From DASUAS01 sp963756895 (GTDB lineage: Bacteria; Actinomycetota; Acidimicrobiia; IMCC26256; DASPTH01): 64,000 nt of DNA. A program made the position numbers and the translations under genes. Positions 7,949 to 17,431 of this stretch are shown one piece after another. The notes beneath the pieces were generated by a model, which searched no databases, was not told where the DNA came from, and worked only from the letters and a program-made list of their open reading frames with translations. The first letter of the stretch is position 1, and each line of letters opens with the position of its first letter. The stretch is taken from the NCBI GenBank assembly GCA_963756895.1, contig CAVWPI010000010.1, positions 1-64,000 of the forward strand, in the 5' to 3' direction.

Positions 7949-9163
7949 CTACGCGCGCGGCTCCTTCGGAAGGCCGAGCACCTTCTCCCCCACGGTGTTC
8001 CGCACGATCTCCTCGGTGCCGCCGCCGATGCGAGCACCGGGGGTGGAGAACACGAACTCGTTCCACGCGAACGCACCCCACGCGCCGGTGTCGGCCGCGA
8101 GGCACGGACCGAGCACCTCGGTGAGCAGGTGCACGAGCTCGATGTTGTTGCGGCAGTTGTGCAGCTTCAGGACCGACATCTCGGGGCCCGGCGTCACCCC
8201 CGGCCTCAACGCCGCTCGCCACCGCTCGATCAGGAGCTCCTTGATCCGATCGGCGATGTAGAGCTGGGCCAACCGTTGCCGCTGGAGCGGGTCGCGACGA
8301 TCGCCAAAGTTGTCGACGATCCCGACCAGCCGTTCGAACGGCCCGATGCCGCGTCCCGACGAGGGTGCGCGTGTGGCGATGGTCCGCTCGTTGCCGAGCG
8401 TTGTGATGATCACGCCGAAGCCCTTGTTCAGCGCGCCGACGCGATGCGAGTCGGGCACACGCACGTCGGTGAGGAAGACCTCGTTGAAGTTGGCGCTACC
8501 CGTCATCTGCCGCAGCGGTCGCACCTCGACGCCCGGCGCGTGCATGTCGACCAGGAACGTGGTGAGCCCCTGGTGCTTCGGGACGTCGGGATCGGTGCGA
8601 CACACCGCCAGCGCGACGTCGGCGACGTGCGCGCTCGACGTCCACACCTTCTGGCCGTTGACCACCCACTCGTCGCCGTCGCGCACCGCGCGCGTGCGGG
8701 CCGAAGCCAGGTCGGAGCCCGCGTTGGGCTCGCTGAAGAGCTGACACATCACGAGGTCGCCCCGGTACAGCTTCGGCAGGTACTCGGTCCGGAGCTCGGG
8801 CGATGCGCACGCGAGCAGCGCGGGCCCGACGAACCCGACGGCGATGGTGAGGATCGAGAGGTCGGGCACCTCGTACTCGGCCTCGAGCTGCTGGTACGCG
8901 CACGCGTGTTCGAGGCTCAACCCACGACCGCCGTACTCGACCGGGCCGTCGATCCAACCCAAGCCCGCGTCGAACCGCAGGGCGGCATAGCGCTTGGCCG
9001 CGGCGAGGGTCGTGGTCAGCTCCGACGCCTCGGTCTCCTCCAGGATGTTGACCCGGTCGGAGCCCTCGCCCCAGACGAACTTCTCGTCGGTCACGGTGCG
9101 GGGCCTGAGCGTGGCGTCGAGGAACCCGCGCGCCTCGTGGACCAGCTCGTCGATCGACGTCAT
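7949..9163 (-). CDS. acyl-CoA dehydrogenase
   Basis: The 404-aa protein contains the FAD/substrate-binding MCQLFSEPNAGSDLAS, the WVVNGQKVWTSSAHVAD segment, and the C-terminal GGGTEEIVRNTVGEKVLGLP, all diagnostic of the ACAD superfamily. Acyl-CoA is oxidised to the enoyl-CoA and electrons pass to ETF. No clear catalytic Glu could be placed without an alignment. ATG at 9161-9163 was chosen because TAGTCT lies 7 nt upstream; longer versions from 9307 would run across the divergent promoter. It is related in role to the CoA enzymes at 22 kb and 33-46 kb. Confidence 0.9.
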   Translation of the reverse strand: MTSIDELVHEARGFLDATLRPRTVTDEKFVWGEGSDRVNILEETEASELTTTLAAAKRYAALRFDAGLGWIDGPVEYGGRGLSLEHACAYQQLEAEYEVPDLSILTIAVGFVGPALLACASPELRTEYLPKLYRGDLVMCQLFSEPNAGSDLASARTRAVRDGDEWVVNGQKVWTSSAHVADVALAVCRTDPDVPKHQGLTTFLVDMHAPGVEVRPLRQMTGSANFNEVFLTDVRVPDSHRVGALNKGFGVIITTLGNERTIATRAPSSGRGIGPFERLVGIVDNFGDRRDPLQRQRLAQLYIADRIKELLIERWRAALRPGVTPGPEMSVLKLHNCRNNIELVHLLTEVLGPCLAADTGAWGAFAWNEFVFSTPGARIGGGTEEIVRNTVGEKVLGLPKEPRA

Positions 9164-9246
9164 CCTTCGCAGACTACGAAGCGGCACCGTGACGGCGCAC
9201 CTCGATCGTCGTTCTTCTGACAACACGTACTCGTCAGGAGGACGGA

Positions 9247-10155
9247 GTGTCCGAAGAACCGGCAATCGCGACGCTGTCTCGACTGAGCCTCCCGACAGAC
9301 GGTGCATTCCGGCTCGCCGAGGCCACGTCGGCGGGCGTCAGCGCCAACCAGATCTCGCGGCTCGTCCGCAACGGCGTACTCGAACGAGTGCTCCCTCGCA
9401 CGTACCGCATCGTCGCAGTCGCTCGCTCCTCTGAGCAGGACCTGCATGCCGCGCTCCTGTGGGCAGGCGAGGGCGCCGCGGTGGCGGGCCGGTCGGCCGG
9501 TGAGCGGTACCGCCTCGAGGGTGTACGTGCTCTGCAGCCGGAGATCGTCGTGCCCTCCGGCATCCGTGCGCGGAGCGCGTTCGTGGTCGTCACGGAAGGC
9601 TCCAGGCGCGCACTGATGATCCGGGAGGTCACCGGGCTGCCCACGACCGGTGTCGAGGCGACCCTGCTCCGGCTGGCCCATGAGCTCGACGGCGAGAAGT
9701 TCGAAATCGCGTGCGAGGACGCACGCCGGCGGCGACTCACCTCTGTTCCCGCGCTGCGGCGCTACCTCGAACGCCATGCGACGCGGGGACGACCCGGAGT
9801 GAGCCCGCTCCGACGGATGCTCGACGAGCTCGATCCTGCGCATCCCGCGCGTTCGGCGCTCGAGGTCAAGGCCCGGCGGCTGCTGGTCGCCTTCGGCATC
9901 GACGACTTCATTCGAGAGTTCCCGCTCGAGTGGAAGGGCCGCACCTACCGGTACGACTTCGCCTTCCCGACCCGTCGTGTCATCCTCGAGACGAACGGTC
10001 GCCGGTGGCACGACGACGCCAACGACTACGAGCGCGACAACGAGAAGTGGAGCGTGCCCGGTCGGCATGGGTACCGGATCGTGTTCGCCACCTGGAGCAA
10101 GGTCGACCGCCGCCCCGAGGAGCTGATCGACGAGCTGCGGGCGGCGATGTGCTAG
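9247..10155 (+). CDS. AbiEi-like N-terminal domain fused to DUF559 (Vsr-like endonuclease fold)
   Basis: The 302-aa protein has an N-terminal winged-helix segment (FRLAEATSAGVSANQISRLVRNGVLERVLPRTYRI) typical of AbiEi-type antitoxins. A C-terminal DUF559 domain follows: RSALEVKARRLL, then YRYDFAFPTRRVILETNGRRWH, then ERDNEKW. The Asp-x(n)-Glu-x-Asn-Gly arrangement is a PD-(D/E)xK-like nuclease core, with Asn replacing the usual basic residue or Asp. No partner AbiEii toxin gene lies next to it. The start is GTG with AGGAGG upstream. It may be an orphan regulator or restriction-like protein. Its stop overlaps that of the convergent sulfotransferase by 4 bp (CTAG). Confidence 0.8.
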   Translation: MSEEPAIATLSRLSLPTDGAFRLAEATSAGVSANQISRLVRNGVLERVLPRTYRIVAVARSSEQDLHAALLWAGEGAAVAGRSAGERYRLEGVRALQPEIVVPSGIRARSAFVVVTEGSRRALMIREVTGLPTTGVEATLLRLAHELDGEKFEIACEDARRRRLTSVPALRRYLERHATRGRPGVSPLRRMLDELDPAHPARSALEVKARRLLVAFGIDDFIREFPLEWKGRTYRYDFAFPTRRVILETNGRRWHDDANDYERDNEKWSVPGRHGYRIVFATWSKVDRRPEELIDELRAAMC

Positions 10156-11282
10156 TGGTCGTTCCAGCGCTTCGACGCCGCGACCCACTCGGCGAAGCGG
10201 GGCCGGATCGCGTCGAGATCGAGACCGAAGGCGGCGGGGTCGCGTGCCGGCGCCGGCTCGCGGTTTTCCGCATTGGCCTTCCACCACTGGTGCATCCGCG
10301 ACTCGAACTCGTCGCTGACCGGTTCGCCCAACCACTCGTAGAGACCGCGCACCTCGCCGATCGGGTCGGCCTGCATGGCGCGGAAGTCGATGTCGTAGAA
10401 GCGCTCGTCGTTGCCGGCCTCGCGGAACGCGAGCGCACGGTCGGTCGCCAGGGACCACTGCTTCAGGTTGAGCTCGCCGATGAACGTTCGATCGAGATCG
10501 TCGGTGAACGTGCCGCAGATGTCGGCGTACACGTCGCACACCGAGAGCATCACGTCGGTCGGATCGCGATGGGTCATCACGAACTTCGCGTCCGGGAACA
10601 CGGCGTCGAGGTTCGGCAGGTAGAGCATGTGCATCGGCGTCTTCAGACGCCAGGGTCGCGTCGGCTGGCCCCACTGCAGCAACTTGAGCACCCGGAGCTC
10701 GTACCGGTACGCCGACGCGAGGTCGGCGTCGAGGAGCCAGTCGGCGTACGTCGGGACCTGCGCGAAGGCGAGGAACATCTGCGACCGGAAGTCGAACGCG
10801 AGGAGGTCGAGGCACTCGAACGGGCCTTCGATGTCGGCCGGCACGTGGTCGCGTGTGCCGATCTTTCGCTGGTTCGACCAGCCCTCGGGCAAACGCGGAT
10901 CGTCGCCGGTCACGGTCGAGGGCGGCGGGCACGGCGTCGCCGATTCCCACATGTGCAGGTAGCGGATCTCGGGATCCTGCGCGAGCAGGAACGAGAGCGC
11001 GGTCGAACCCGTGCGCGGCAGGCTCAACCCGATGAGCGGCGCGTCGACGCGCTCGTCGCCGATCTCCGGGTGACGCCGGTACCAGTCCTCCACCTGGAGC
11101 CGCTGCCCCAGGTAGCCCGCGATCCGTGCGTAGATGAACCCTTCACCGGCGGCATTGAGGCGCGCCTCGGTCGTCAGCGCGCGCACCAGGATCTCGAGAC
11201 CCTCACGGAAGCTGTCGTCGCCGAAGTCGTCGAGGCCCGTCGCCGCGACCGCTGCGTCCTCGAGCTCACCGAGCGTCACCAT
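10152..11282 (-). CDS. sulfotransferase family protein (Sulfotransfer_3 type)
   Basis: The 376-aa protein carries GLSLPRTGSTALSFLLA as the 5'-phosphosulfate loop and FVMTHRDPTDVMLSVCDVY as the 3'-phosphate motif. The residues between match the long stf0/Sulfotransfer_3 class often found beside lipid-metabolism genes in actinobacteria. It would transfer sulfate from PAPS to an unknown acceptor in the cytosol. It is unlike the shorter sulfotransferase at 4707-5639, so the two are not recent duplicates. ATG 11280-11282 is 56 bp from the divergent TetR gene, which is a natural candidate for its regulator. Confidence 0.88.
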   Translation of the reverse strand: MVTLGELEDAAVAATGLDDFGDDSFREGLEILVRALTTEARLNAAGEGFIYARIAGYLGQRLQVEDWYRRHPEIGDERVDAPLIGLSLPRTGSTALSFLLAQDPEIRYLHMWESATPCPPPSTVTGDDPRLPEGWSNQRKIGTRDHVPADIEGPFECLDLLAFDFRSQMFLAFAQVPTYADWLLDADLASAYRYELRVLKLLQWGQPTRPWRLKTPMHMLYLPNLDAVFPDAKFVMTHRDPTDVMLSVCDVYADICGTFTDDLDRTFIGELNLKQWSLATDRALAFREAGNDERFYDIDFRAMQADPIGEVRGLYEWLGEPVSDEFESRMHQWWKANAENREPAPARDPAAFGLDLDAIRPRFAEWVAASKRWNDH

Positions 11283-11338
11283 GTGGCGCCTCCCCCCGGA
11301 GCACGCGGACCAATTGGCGGCAGTACAGTGTCACCATT

Positions 11339-12031
11339 GTGAGCAGGGCGTCAAACCGCGAGGCCCCAGACCGCGAGAGCGCGCGCCGTCGGTACGACAG
11401 CCCGGTCCGCCGACAGCAGGCGGCCGAGACCCGGGCCCGGATCGTGGCCGCGGGCTCGGAGCTCGTGCACGAGTTCGACTCGTGGGAGTGGAACGCGCTG
11501 ACGTTCCGCGCCGTCGCCGAACGGGCCGGGGTCGGCGAGCGCACGGTGTACCGCCACTTCCCCACCGAGCGGCACCTGCACGACGCGGTGATGGCGCGGC
11601 TCGAGGAGGAGGCCGGCGTCGCGTACGAGGACCTCGAGCTCGCGACCCTCCCCGAGATCACGGCGCGCGTCTTCTCGTCGCGCGGATCGTTCGCCGCGCG
11701 CGAAGCCGTCGCCTCCGACGCAGATCCGCTGTTCGTCGAGGTCGACCAACGACGGCGCGACTCGCTGGTGCGGGCGGTGACCGCAGCGACGCCCAACTGG
11801 ACCGAGTCGGAGCGACGTACCATCGCCGCGCTGCTCGATCTCGTGTGGAGCATGCCGGGCTACGAGCGTCTGCTCGGCGCGTGGGACTTCGACGGCGACG
11901 ACGCCACTCGTGCGATCACGTGGCTCATGTCGTTGCTCACCGACACGATCGACGCCGACGTGCCTCCGCCCACCCCGCAGTCCAGCCCGCAGTCGCGTCG
12001 ACCAGGCCGAGGTCGTACCATCGCGGGGTGA
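11339..12031 (+). CDS. TetR family transcriptional regulator
   Basis: The 230-aa protein has an N-terminal TetR helix-turn-helix: AAETRARIVAAGSELVHE, then FRAVAERAGVGERTVYRHFP. A long variable ligand-binding domain and a Pro-rich tail follow. The start is GTG at 11339; TACAGT lies 9 nt upstream, and an imperfect palindrome CAGTG-tcac-CATTG spans the gap and could be its own operator. It diverges from the sulfotransferase gene and overlaps the CapA-like gene by 4 bp (GTGA). Confidence 0.9.
   Translation: MSRASNREAPDRESARRRYDSPVRRQQAAETRARIVAAGSELVHEFDSWEWNALTFRAVAERAGVGERTVYRHFPTERHLHDAVMARLEEEAGVAYEDLELATLPEITARVFSSRGSFAAREAVASDADPLFVEVDQRRRDSLVRAVTAATPNWTESERRTIAALLDLVWSMPGYERLLGAWDFDGDDATRAITWLMSLLTDTIDADVPPPTPQSSPQSRRPGRGRTIAG
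12016..12021 (+). promoter_or_regulatory. -10 box (TACCAT) inside the TetR gene for the CapA-like gene
   Basis: TACCAT is followed by 6 nt and the GTG at 12028, the same spacing as other probable leaderless starts here. It suggests that the CapA-like gene can be transcribed independently of TetR despite the overlap. Confidence 0.4.
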
Positions 12032-13218
12032 GAGACGGGGCCGCGCAGCGCTACGTGATCGGCGGCGTGCTCACCGTGGTGATCGTGGTGGCGGCAGTGG
12101 TGATCACGTCCGTGCGCGACGACGACCGCGGCGGAACCGACCCGCGCGCCGCAGCCGGCGCGCCCGACTCGACCGCCGCGGGCGCACCGACATCGGCGCC
12201 AGGCTCCCCCACCACGGCAGCCCCCGCAGCAACGCGCGGCCCTCGCGGCAACGGCCACGCAGTGACGTTCGCGTTCGCAGGCGACGTGAACTTCCCGGAG
12301 GTTTGGGACACCGAGGACGGACCACCGCCGAGCGCACCGCCACTGGCCGAACGCGTGCGCGCCGACCCCGACCACGTGCTCGACGCGATCACGCCGGTGC
12401 TGTCCGACGCCGACCTCACCATGGTGAACGTCGAGACCGCGGTCACCGACGGTGGCGAACCGGTGGCCGGGAAGAACTATCACTTCCGCTCGCCGGCGGC
12501 GACGTTCGCGGCGTTGAAGGCGGCCGGCGTCGACGTCGTGAACATGGCCAACAACCACTCGCTCGACTACGGCGGCACCGGCATGCAGGACACGTTCGCG
12601 GCGATCGCCCAGGCCAAGCTCCCGGTCACCGGCCTCGGCCACGACGCCACCGAGGCGTACCGGCCGTACCGCACCACGATCAAGGGGCAGCGGATCGCGA
12701 TCCTCAGCGCGAGCGACTGGCTGGAACCGGAGCTCGTGGCGTCGTGGTCGGCCACCGACACGCAACCGGGCATCGCGTTCTCGATCGACCGCACGCGCCT
12801 CCTCGACGAGGTGCAGAAGGTGCGCCCCGCAGTCGACACGCTCGTGGTGTTCCTCCACTGGGGCACCGAGGAGACGTGGTGCGCGTCCGGCGAGCAACAG
12901 GACCTCGCCACTGCACTGCTCGGCGCCGGGGCCGACATCATCGTCGGGAGCCACGCGCACCGTGTGTTCGGCGCGGGCAAGGTCGGGTCGGCGCTCGTCG
13001 CGTACGGCATGGGCAACTTCGTGTACTGGCGCGAAGACGGCGAGTCGGGGCGGAGCGGCGTGCTGCAGGTGACGGCCACCGGCCGCGAGGTCGATGCGTA
13101 CTCGTGGGTGCCCGCCCGCATCACGAACGGCGTACCCGTCCCCCAGACCGGCGACGCGGCGACCGCGGACCTCGCCGAGTGGAACGCGCGTCGGGGCTGC
13201 AGCGGGCTCTCGCCATAA
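12028..13218 (+). CDS. CapA/PgsA-like membrane-anchored metallophosphatase-fold protein
   Basis: The 396-aa protein has one N-terminal membrane anchor (YVIGGVLTVVIVVAAVVITS), an Ala/Thr/Pro-rich linker and a CapA domain. Family motifs appear in order: FAFAGDVNFPE, MVNVETAVT, NMANNHSLDYG, VFLHWGTE, IIVGSHAHRV and VAYGMGNFV. These supply the Asp, Asn and His ligands of the calcineurin-like fold. CapA proteins act outside the membrane in poly-gamma-glutamate or capsule production, but no capB/capC partners are nearby, so the role here is open. The start GTG overlaps the TetR stop. Confidence 0.88.
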   Translation: MRDGAAQRYVIGGVLTVVIVVAAVVITSVRDDDRGGTDPRAAAGAPDSTAAGAPTSAPGSPTTAAPAATRGPRGNGHAVTFAFAGDVNFPEVWDTEDGPPPSAPPLAERVRADPDHVLDAITPVLSDADLTMVNVETAVTDGGEPVAGKNYHFRSPAATFAALKAAGVDVVNMANNHSLDYGGTGMQDTFAAIAQAKLPVTGLGHDATEAYRPYRTTIKGQRIAILSASDWLEPELVASWSATDTQPGIAFSIDRTRLLDEVQKVRPAVDTLVVFLHWGTEETWCASGEQQDLATALLGAGADIIVGSHAHRVFGAGKVGSALVAYGMGNFVYWREDGESGRSGVLQVTATGREVDAYSWVPARITNGVPVPQTGDAATADLAEWNARRGCSGLSP

Positions 13219-13297
13219 GTCCAGGTCCGAACCGATGAGTTCGCGGCGTTCGCGCGGTCCTCATCACATGACCGTGACCCAGCAGTACCCTACGGAC

Positions 13298-14275
13298 ATG
13301 TCCGAGGTGGCCGAAGCCGGGCTCGACGAGGTCCTGGAGCGGTACCGCCGGGAGCTCACCGCACACTGCTACCGGATGCTCGGCTCGTCGTTCGAGGCCG
13401 AGGACGCCGTGCAGGAGACCATGGTGCGCGCCTGGCGCTCCTACGACGGCTTCGAGGGCCGGTCGCAGCTGCGGTCGTGGCTCTACCGCATCGCCACCAA
13501 CGTGTGCCTCGACATGCTCAACGGCCGCAACCGACGCGCGCGCCCGATGGACCTCAGCGGCCCGTCGACCGCCGACACGCCGGCCGCGGCGATGCTCCCC
13601 GAGTCGGAGTGGGTGCTGCCCGTCCCCGACGCTCGCGTGCTGCCGATCGATGGCGACCCCGCCGAGCTGGCCGAGGCGCGTGAGACCATCCGCCTCGCGT
13701 TCATCGCCGCGCTGCAGCACCTCCCGCCGCGTCAACGCGCGGTGCTGCTGCTGCGCGACGTCGTGCGGTGGCACGCCACCGAGGTGGCGGAGCTGCTCGA
13801 GACGAGCGACGCCTCGGTGAACAGCGCGCTGCAGCGGGCACGCGCCACCATCGCCGCCAGCAACATCACCGACAGCGACCCGGTGATGCCGATGGACGAC
13901 GCGCAACAGGAGCTGCTCGACCGCTACGTCGACGCCTTCGAGCGCTACGACATGGATTCGCTCACCACCCTCATCCACGAAGACGCGATGCAGTCGATGC
14001 CCCCGTTCGAGCTGTGGCTGCGCGGCCGCGACGAGATCCTCGCCTTCTGGCAGACACAAGGCGCAGAGTGCGCCGGTTCGCGCCTCGTGCCCACGGTGGC
14101 CAACGGGAAGCCGGCGTTCGGCCAGTACCGGCCCAGCACCACCGGCGGGGGCCACGACCCCTGGGCGTTGCAGATCCTCGACATCGTCGACGGGGAGCTG
14201 GTCGAGCTCAATTTCTTCCTCGACACCGAGACCCTCTTCCCGCTGTTCGGATTGCCACCCCATCTGGCCCCGTGA
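13298..14275 (+). CDS. ECF-type RNA polymerase sigma factor with C-terminal SnoaL-like domain
   Basis: The protein is about 325 aa. Region 2 is present (AHCYRMLGSSFEAEDAVQETMVRAWRSYDGFEGRSQ is split by no gaps), and region 4 follows at LPPRQRAVLLLRDVV with ATEVAELLETSDASVNSALQRAR. The last 110 residues form a SnoaL_2-like domain starting LLDRYVDAFERYD. This layout matches the TIGR02960/SigG-SigJ group, whose extra domain tunes activity without a separate anti-sigma factor. ATG 13298 was chosen because TACCCT lies 6 nt upstream. In-frame ATGs at 13268 and 13235 are alternatives without good ribosome sites. Confidence 0.87.
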   Translation: MSEVAEAGLDEVLERYRRELTAHCYRMLGSSFEAEDAVQETMVRAWRSYDGFEGRSQLRSWLYRIATNVCLDMLNGRNRRARPMDLSGPSTADTPAAAMLPESEWVLPVPDARVLPIDGDPAELAEARETIRLAFIAALQHLPPRQRAVLLLRDVVRWHATEVAELLETSDASVNSALQRARATIAASNITDSDPVMPMDDAQQELLDRYVDAFERYDMDSLTTLIHEDAMQSMPPFELWLRGRDEILAFWQTQGAECAGSRLVPTVANGKPAFGQYRPSTTGGGHDPWALQILDIVDGELVELNFFLDTETLFPLFGLPPHLAP

Positions 14276-14314
14276 CCACACTGGTTTAGGATCGGCAGCT
14301 CGAGGGGGCTTCCG

Positions 14315-15004
14315 ATGCCTGCGGCACCGTCACGCGACACCAGAGATTCCAATCCGGCTGGTTCCACACCGGCCAACGGCAACGGCGACGGCCCACGCCG
14401 TTCGTCGCTCGTCCAGGAGCGCTCGCGGCGCACGCGCCAGGAGCTCGTGAACGCCGCCGTGAAGCTCTGGACCGAACGCGGCTTCGAGCACGGTGTCGAA
14501 AGCACCACAGTCGAGGAGATCGCACGCGCCGCCGGTGTCACCAAGGGCACCTTCTACTTCCACTTCGCGCACAAGGAAGACGTGCTGCTCGAGATGAGCC
14601 TCACGACGAGCGACGCGGTCACCATGAAGGCTCGTCGCGCCGCCGAAAGCGGCGCGACGATCGACGAGATCGTTCAGCAGGCGTTCACCGAGATGGCGCG
14701 GCGCACCGAGCGCCTCCCGCGAGCCGCGATCGCGCGCACGATCGGGGAGTTCTACAAGTACCCCACCCGCGCCCGCGAGCTGAGCATGACGCGCCGCGCG
14801 TGGCCCGAGCTGATCGCCGACGCCCAGGCGCGAGGTGAGCTCCCGACCGACATCGACCCCGCCGACCTCAGCGACATGATGAACGCACTCATGATCACCG
14901 CGGTCGAGGGCTGGGTCCACGGTGCCCACGATGCGCTCGCACCCGAGCTCGCGTACCGCATCCGCGTGCTGTTGGCCGGCGTGCGCGCCGAGCACGCCGG
15001 CTGA
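14315..15004 (+). CDS. TetR family transcriptional regulator
   Basis: The 229-aa protein has a Ser/Pro-rich N-terminal tail and then a TetR DNA-binding domain: RRTRQELVNAAVKLWTERG and VEEIARAAGVTKGTFYFHF. The C-terminal domain is helical and presumably binds a CoA ester or lipid. GAGGGGG precedes the ATG by about 8 nt, and TAGGAT about 28 nt upstream is a likely -10. It heads a forward run of DUF2889, amidohydrolase, CoA-transferase and P450 genes and is the likely local regulator. Confidence 0.92.
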   Translation: MPAAPSRDTRDSNPAGSTPANGNGDGPRRSSLVQERSRRTRQELVNAAVKLWTERGFEHGVESTTVEEIARAAGVTKGTFYFHFAHKEDVLLEMSLTTSDAVTMKARRAAESGATIDEIVQQAFTEMARRTERLPRAAIARTIGEFYKYPTRARELSMTRRAWPELIADAQARGELPTDIDPADLSDMMNALMITAVEGWVHGAHDALAPELAYRIRVLLAGVRAEHAG

Positions 15005-15020
15005 GAACCGGGCGTTCGTC

Positions 15021-16073
15021 GTGCCCCGCCTGCCCCTCGATCCGCGCCACGGCACCCACGAACCCACGACCGACGTCCCTGCCCGGCGTCCGGGGTCGGT
15101 GCGCCGCACCACGAGCATCGACATGCTCCGCCCGCACGGCGTCAAGGGCGACCTGGTGCTCGTCGGCGTGGGCCGCGACCTGCTGACCGGCGCCGACGAC
15201 GAGCCGCGCGTGCTCGACACCGCCGCCATGGAGGCGACCATCGACTACGCCGACGCGCAGCGCCTCACGGTCCTCGCGTCCACGCCCGAGATCGACGGGC
15301 TCGAGCAGCTGCTGGGGCGCTCGGCGTCCACCGGCTTCCGCGGTGCGCTCGACGAGATCGTCGCCGGCTCCGACGTCGTCGGCCGGCTCGTCTACCAGTT
15401 GCTCGACGACCTGCCCGTCGCCACCCTGATCTCCGGGTACGCGCCACAGCACGCGATGGCGCAGTCGGGTGACTGGGCCGACGAGCAGAAGCGCGCCGCG
15501 ATGCGGAAGCGCGCGCCCGAGGGTCTCGCCATGCTGCAGCAGGCCGATCTGTGCGCGGGCTGGAAGGCGGGCGGGACCATCATGCAGGGCTTCGCCGACG
15601 GCGTGCCGCCCGTCGTCACCGGCCCCGACGCCCCGTCGCTCGACGTCGACGACCCGTGGGCGTTCCACGAGCTCGCGCCGCTCCCGGCGCAGTCGATGCG
15701 TCGACGCCGCCGCATCGACGTGCTCCCCACGGCCGACCCCGATCTGATCGACGTCGACGCCCACTTCCGCGACAGCTACGTCGACGAGGAGGGCGAGACG
15801 GTGGTGCACGAGTACACGCTGATCGCCCGGGTGGACCTCGGCGAGCAGATGGTCACCGAGGCCACCGCGACCCCGCGCGTCCTGCCGTGGTTCGAGTGTC
15901 CCGAGGCCGCCGCCAGCGCCGGACGCCTGGCCGGTCGGTCGCTCGGCTCGCTCCGTCCCGGCGTGCGGGCCGAGTTCCTCGGCGCCACCACCTGCACCCA
16001 CCTGAACGACATGTTCCGGGCCCTGGCCGACGTCGGCCACCTCTCGGCCCGGGCTGGCGCGGCCGGCGGCTGA
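15021..16073 (+). CDS. DUF2889 domain protein
   Basis: The 350-aa protein begins with a Pro/Arg-rich segment, then VRRTTSIDMLRP, which starts the DUF2889 domain. The domain ends with CTHLNDMFRALADVGHL. Families with DUF2889 are cytosolic and of unknown biochemical role, often beside CoA-ligase, amidohydrolase or aromatic-acid genes, as here. GTG 15021 was chosen as the first start after the TetR stop (16 bp); the open frame extends further upstream only inside the TetR gene. Confidence 0.78.
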   Translation: MPRLPLDPRHGTHEPTTDVPARRPGSVRRTTSIDMLRPHGVKGDLVLVGVGRDLLTGADDEPRVLDTAAMEATIDYADAQRLTVLASTPEIDGLEQLLGRSASTGFRGALDEIVAGSDVVGRLVYQLLDDLPVATLISGYAPQHAMAQSGDWADEQKRAAMRKRAPEGLAMLQQADLCAGWKAGGTIMQGFADGVPPVVTGPDAPSLDVDDPWAFHELAPLPAQSMRRRRRIDVLPTADPDLIDVDAHFRDSYVDEEGETVVHEYTLIARVDLGEQMVTEATATPRVLPWFECPEAAASAGRLAGRSLGSLRPGVRAEFLGATTCTHLNDMFRALADVGHLSARAGAAGG

Positions 16074-16153
16074 TCCCCTAAAATCGTACTCAGCCCAACT
16101 TTCAGGCAGTCCGACTCTCACCCAGCCCGACCTTCACCCAGGAGGCAGCCGCC

Positions 16154-17356
16154 GTGCCGTCACGCATCCTCGACTTCCCGGTGTTCGACGCCGACAACCA
16201 CATGTACGAGACGCCCGACGCGCTCACCAAGCACCTCGAGGACCCGTACAAGGAAGTCATCAAGTACATCGACATCTCTGGTCGCACCAAGATCACGGTG
16301 AAGGGCCAGATCAGCGAGTACATCCCCAACCCCACGTTCAACGTGGTGGCGGCGCCCGGCGCGCAGGAGGAGTACTTCAAGAACGGCAACCCCGACGGCA
16401 AGTCGCGGCGCGAGATCCTGGGCAAGGCGATCCGTTCGCCCGAGGCGTTCTTCGCCCCCGAGCCGCGAGTCAAGCTCATGGACGAGCTCGGCATCGACCG
16501 CGCCATGATGTGGCCGACGCTGGCCAGCCTGGTCGAGGAACGGCTTCGCGACGACCCCTTCGCCACCGCCGCGGTGATCAAGGCGCTGAACCGCTGGATG
16601 TACGAGCAGTGGTCGTTCAACTACGAGGACCGCATCTTCGCCACGCCGGTCGTCAACCTCGCGATCCTCGACAACGCGCTCGAGGAGATCGACTGGATCA
16701 TCGAGCACGGCGCCAAGGTCGTCCTCATCCGGCCCGCACCGGTCACCACGCTCTACGCGACGCGTTCGATGGCGTTGCCCGAGTTCGACCCGTTCTGGGA
16801 GCGCGTCGTCGAGGCCGACCTGGTCGTCGGCATGCACGCGTCCGACAGCGGCTACCAGCGCTACATCAACGAGTGGGAGGGTGTGCCCGGCGGTGAGATG
16901 CTGCCGTTCAAGGACGGCTCCGGCTTCGCCGCGCTGAGCACCATCGGCCACCGGGCGATCGAGGACACCATCGCCGCGGTGATCGGCCACGGATTGCCCA
17001 CGCGCTTCCCGACCATCAAGATCCTCCCGGTCGAGAACGGCAGCCACTGGGTGCGCCCGTCGATCGAGCACTTCAACCAGGCCTACGAGCTCCAGCCCCA
17101 GCTGTTCGAGGAGCACCCGGTCGACGTGCTGAAGCGCAACGTCTGGATCCACCCGTTCCACGAGGAGGACCCGCAGGGCCTCATCGACCTGGTCGGCGTC
17201 GACCACGTGTGCTTCGGTTCGGACTACCCGCACGCCGAGGGCATGTCCGACCCCATCACCTACGTCGACGACCTCGAGGGCCTCTCCGAAGAGGACCAGG
17301 CCAAGGTCATGGGCGGCAACCTCGCCGGACTGATGAACGTCGGCGTTCCCGCCTAG
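16154..17356 (+). CDS. amidohydrolase family protein (Amidohydro_2, PF04909-like)
   Basis: The 400-aa protein begins FPVFDADNHMYE, the metal-binding DxxxH variant of this TIM-barrel family. Later motifs are VVGMHASD (His ligand) and CFGSDYPHAEG near residue 355 (catalytic Asp). Such enzymes act as hydrolases or decarboxylases on cyclic carboxylates, and actinobacterial members commonly sit in lipid or steroid catabolic clusters. The start is GTG with AGGAGG 8 nt upstream; TAAAAT at 16079-16084 is a possible -10. A second, divergent family member is encoded at 34709-35575. Confidence 0.88.
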   Translation: MPSRILDFPVFDADNHMYETPDALTKHLEDPYKEVIKYIDISGRTKITVKGQISEYIPNPTFNVVAAPGAQEEYFKNGNPDGKSRREILGKAIRSPEAFFAPEPRVKLMDELGIDRAMMWPTLASLVEERLRDDPFATAAVIKALNRWMYEQWSFNYEDRIFATPVVNLAILDNALEEIDWIIEHGAKVVLIRPAPVTTLYATRSMALPEFDPFWERVVEADLVVGMHASDSGYQRYINEWEGVPGGEMLPFKDGSGFAALSTIGHRAIEDTIAAVIGHGLPTRFPTIKILPVENGSHWVRPSIEHFNQAYELQPQLFEEHPVDVLKRNVWIHPFHEEDPQGLIDLVGVDHVCFGSDYPHAEGMSDPITYVDDLEGLSEEDQAKVMGGNLAGLMNVGVPA

Positions 17357-17431
17357 GCACGCGCCTGACCCGGGTGCGGCGATCCCGGACCCGGGTACTG
17401 TCGCTGGGTTCGACCGGGGGGTGGTTCGTCC

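Noticed and set aside
11134..13218. 694-aa reading of the CapA-like gene
   Set aside because: The region before 12028 overlaps TetR in another frame. A GTG with a -10 box at 12028 gives a proper membrane anchor.
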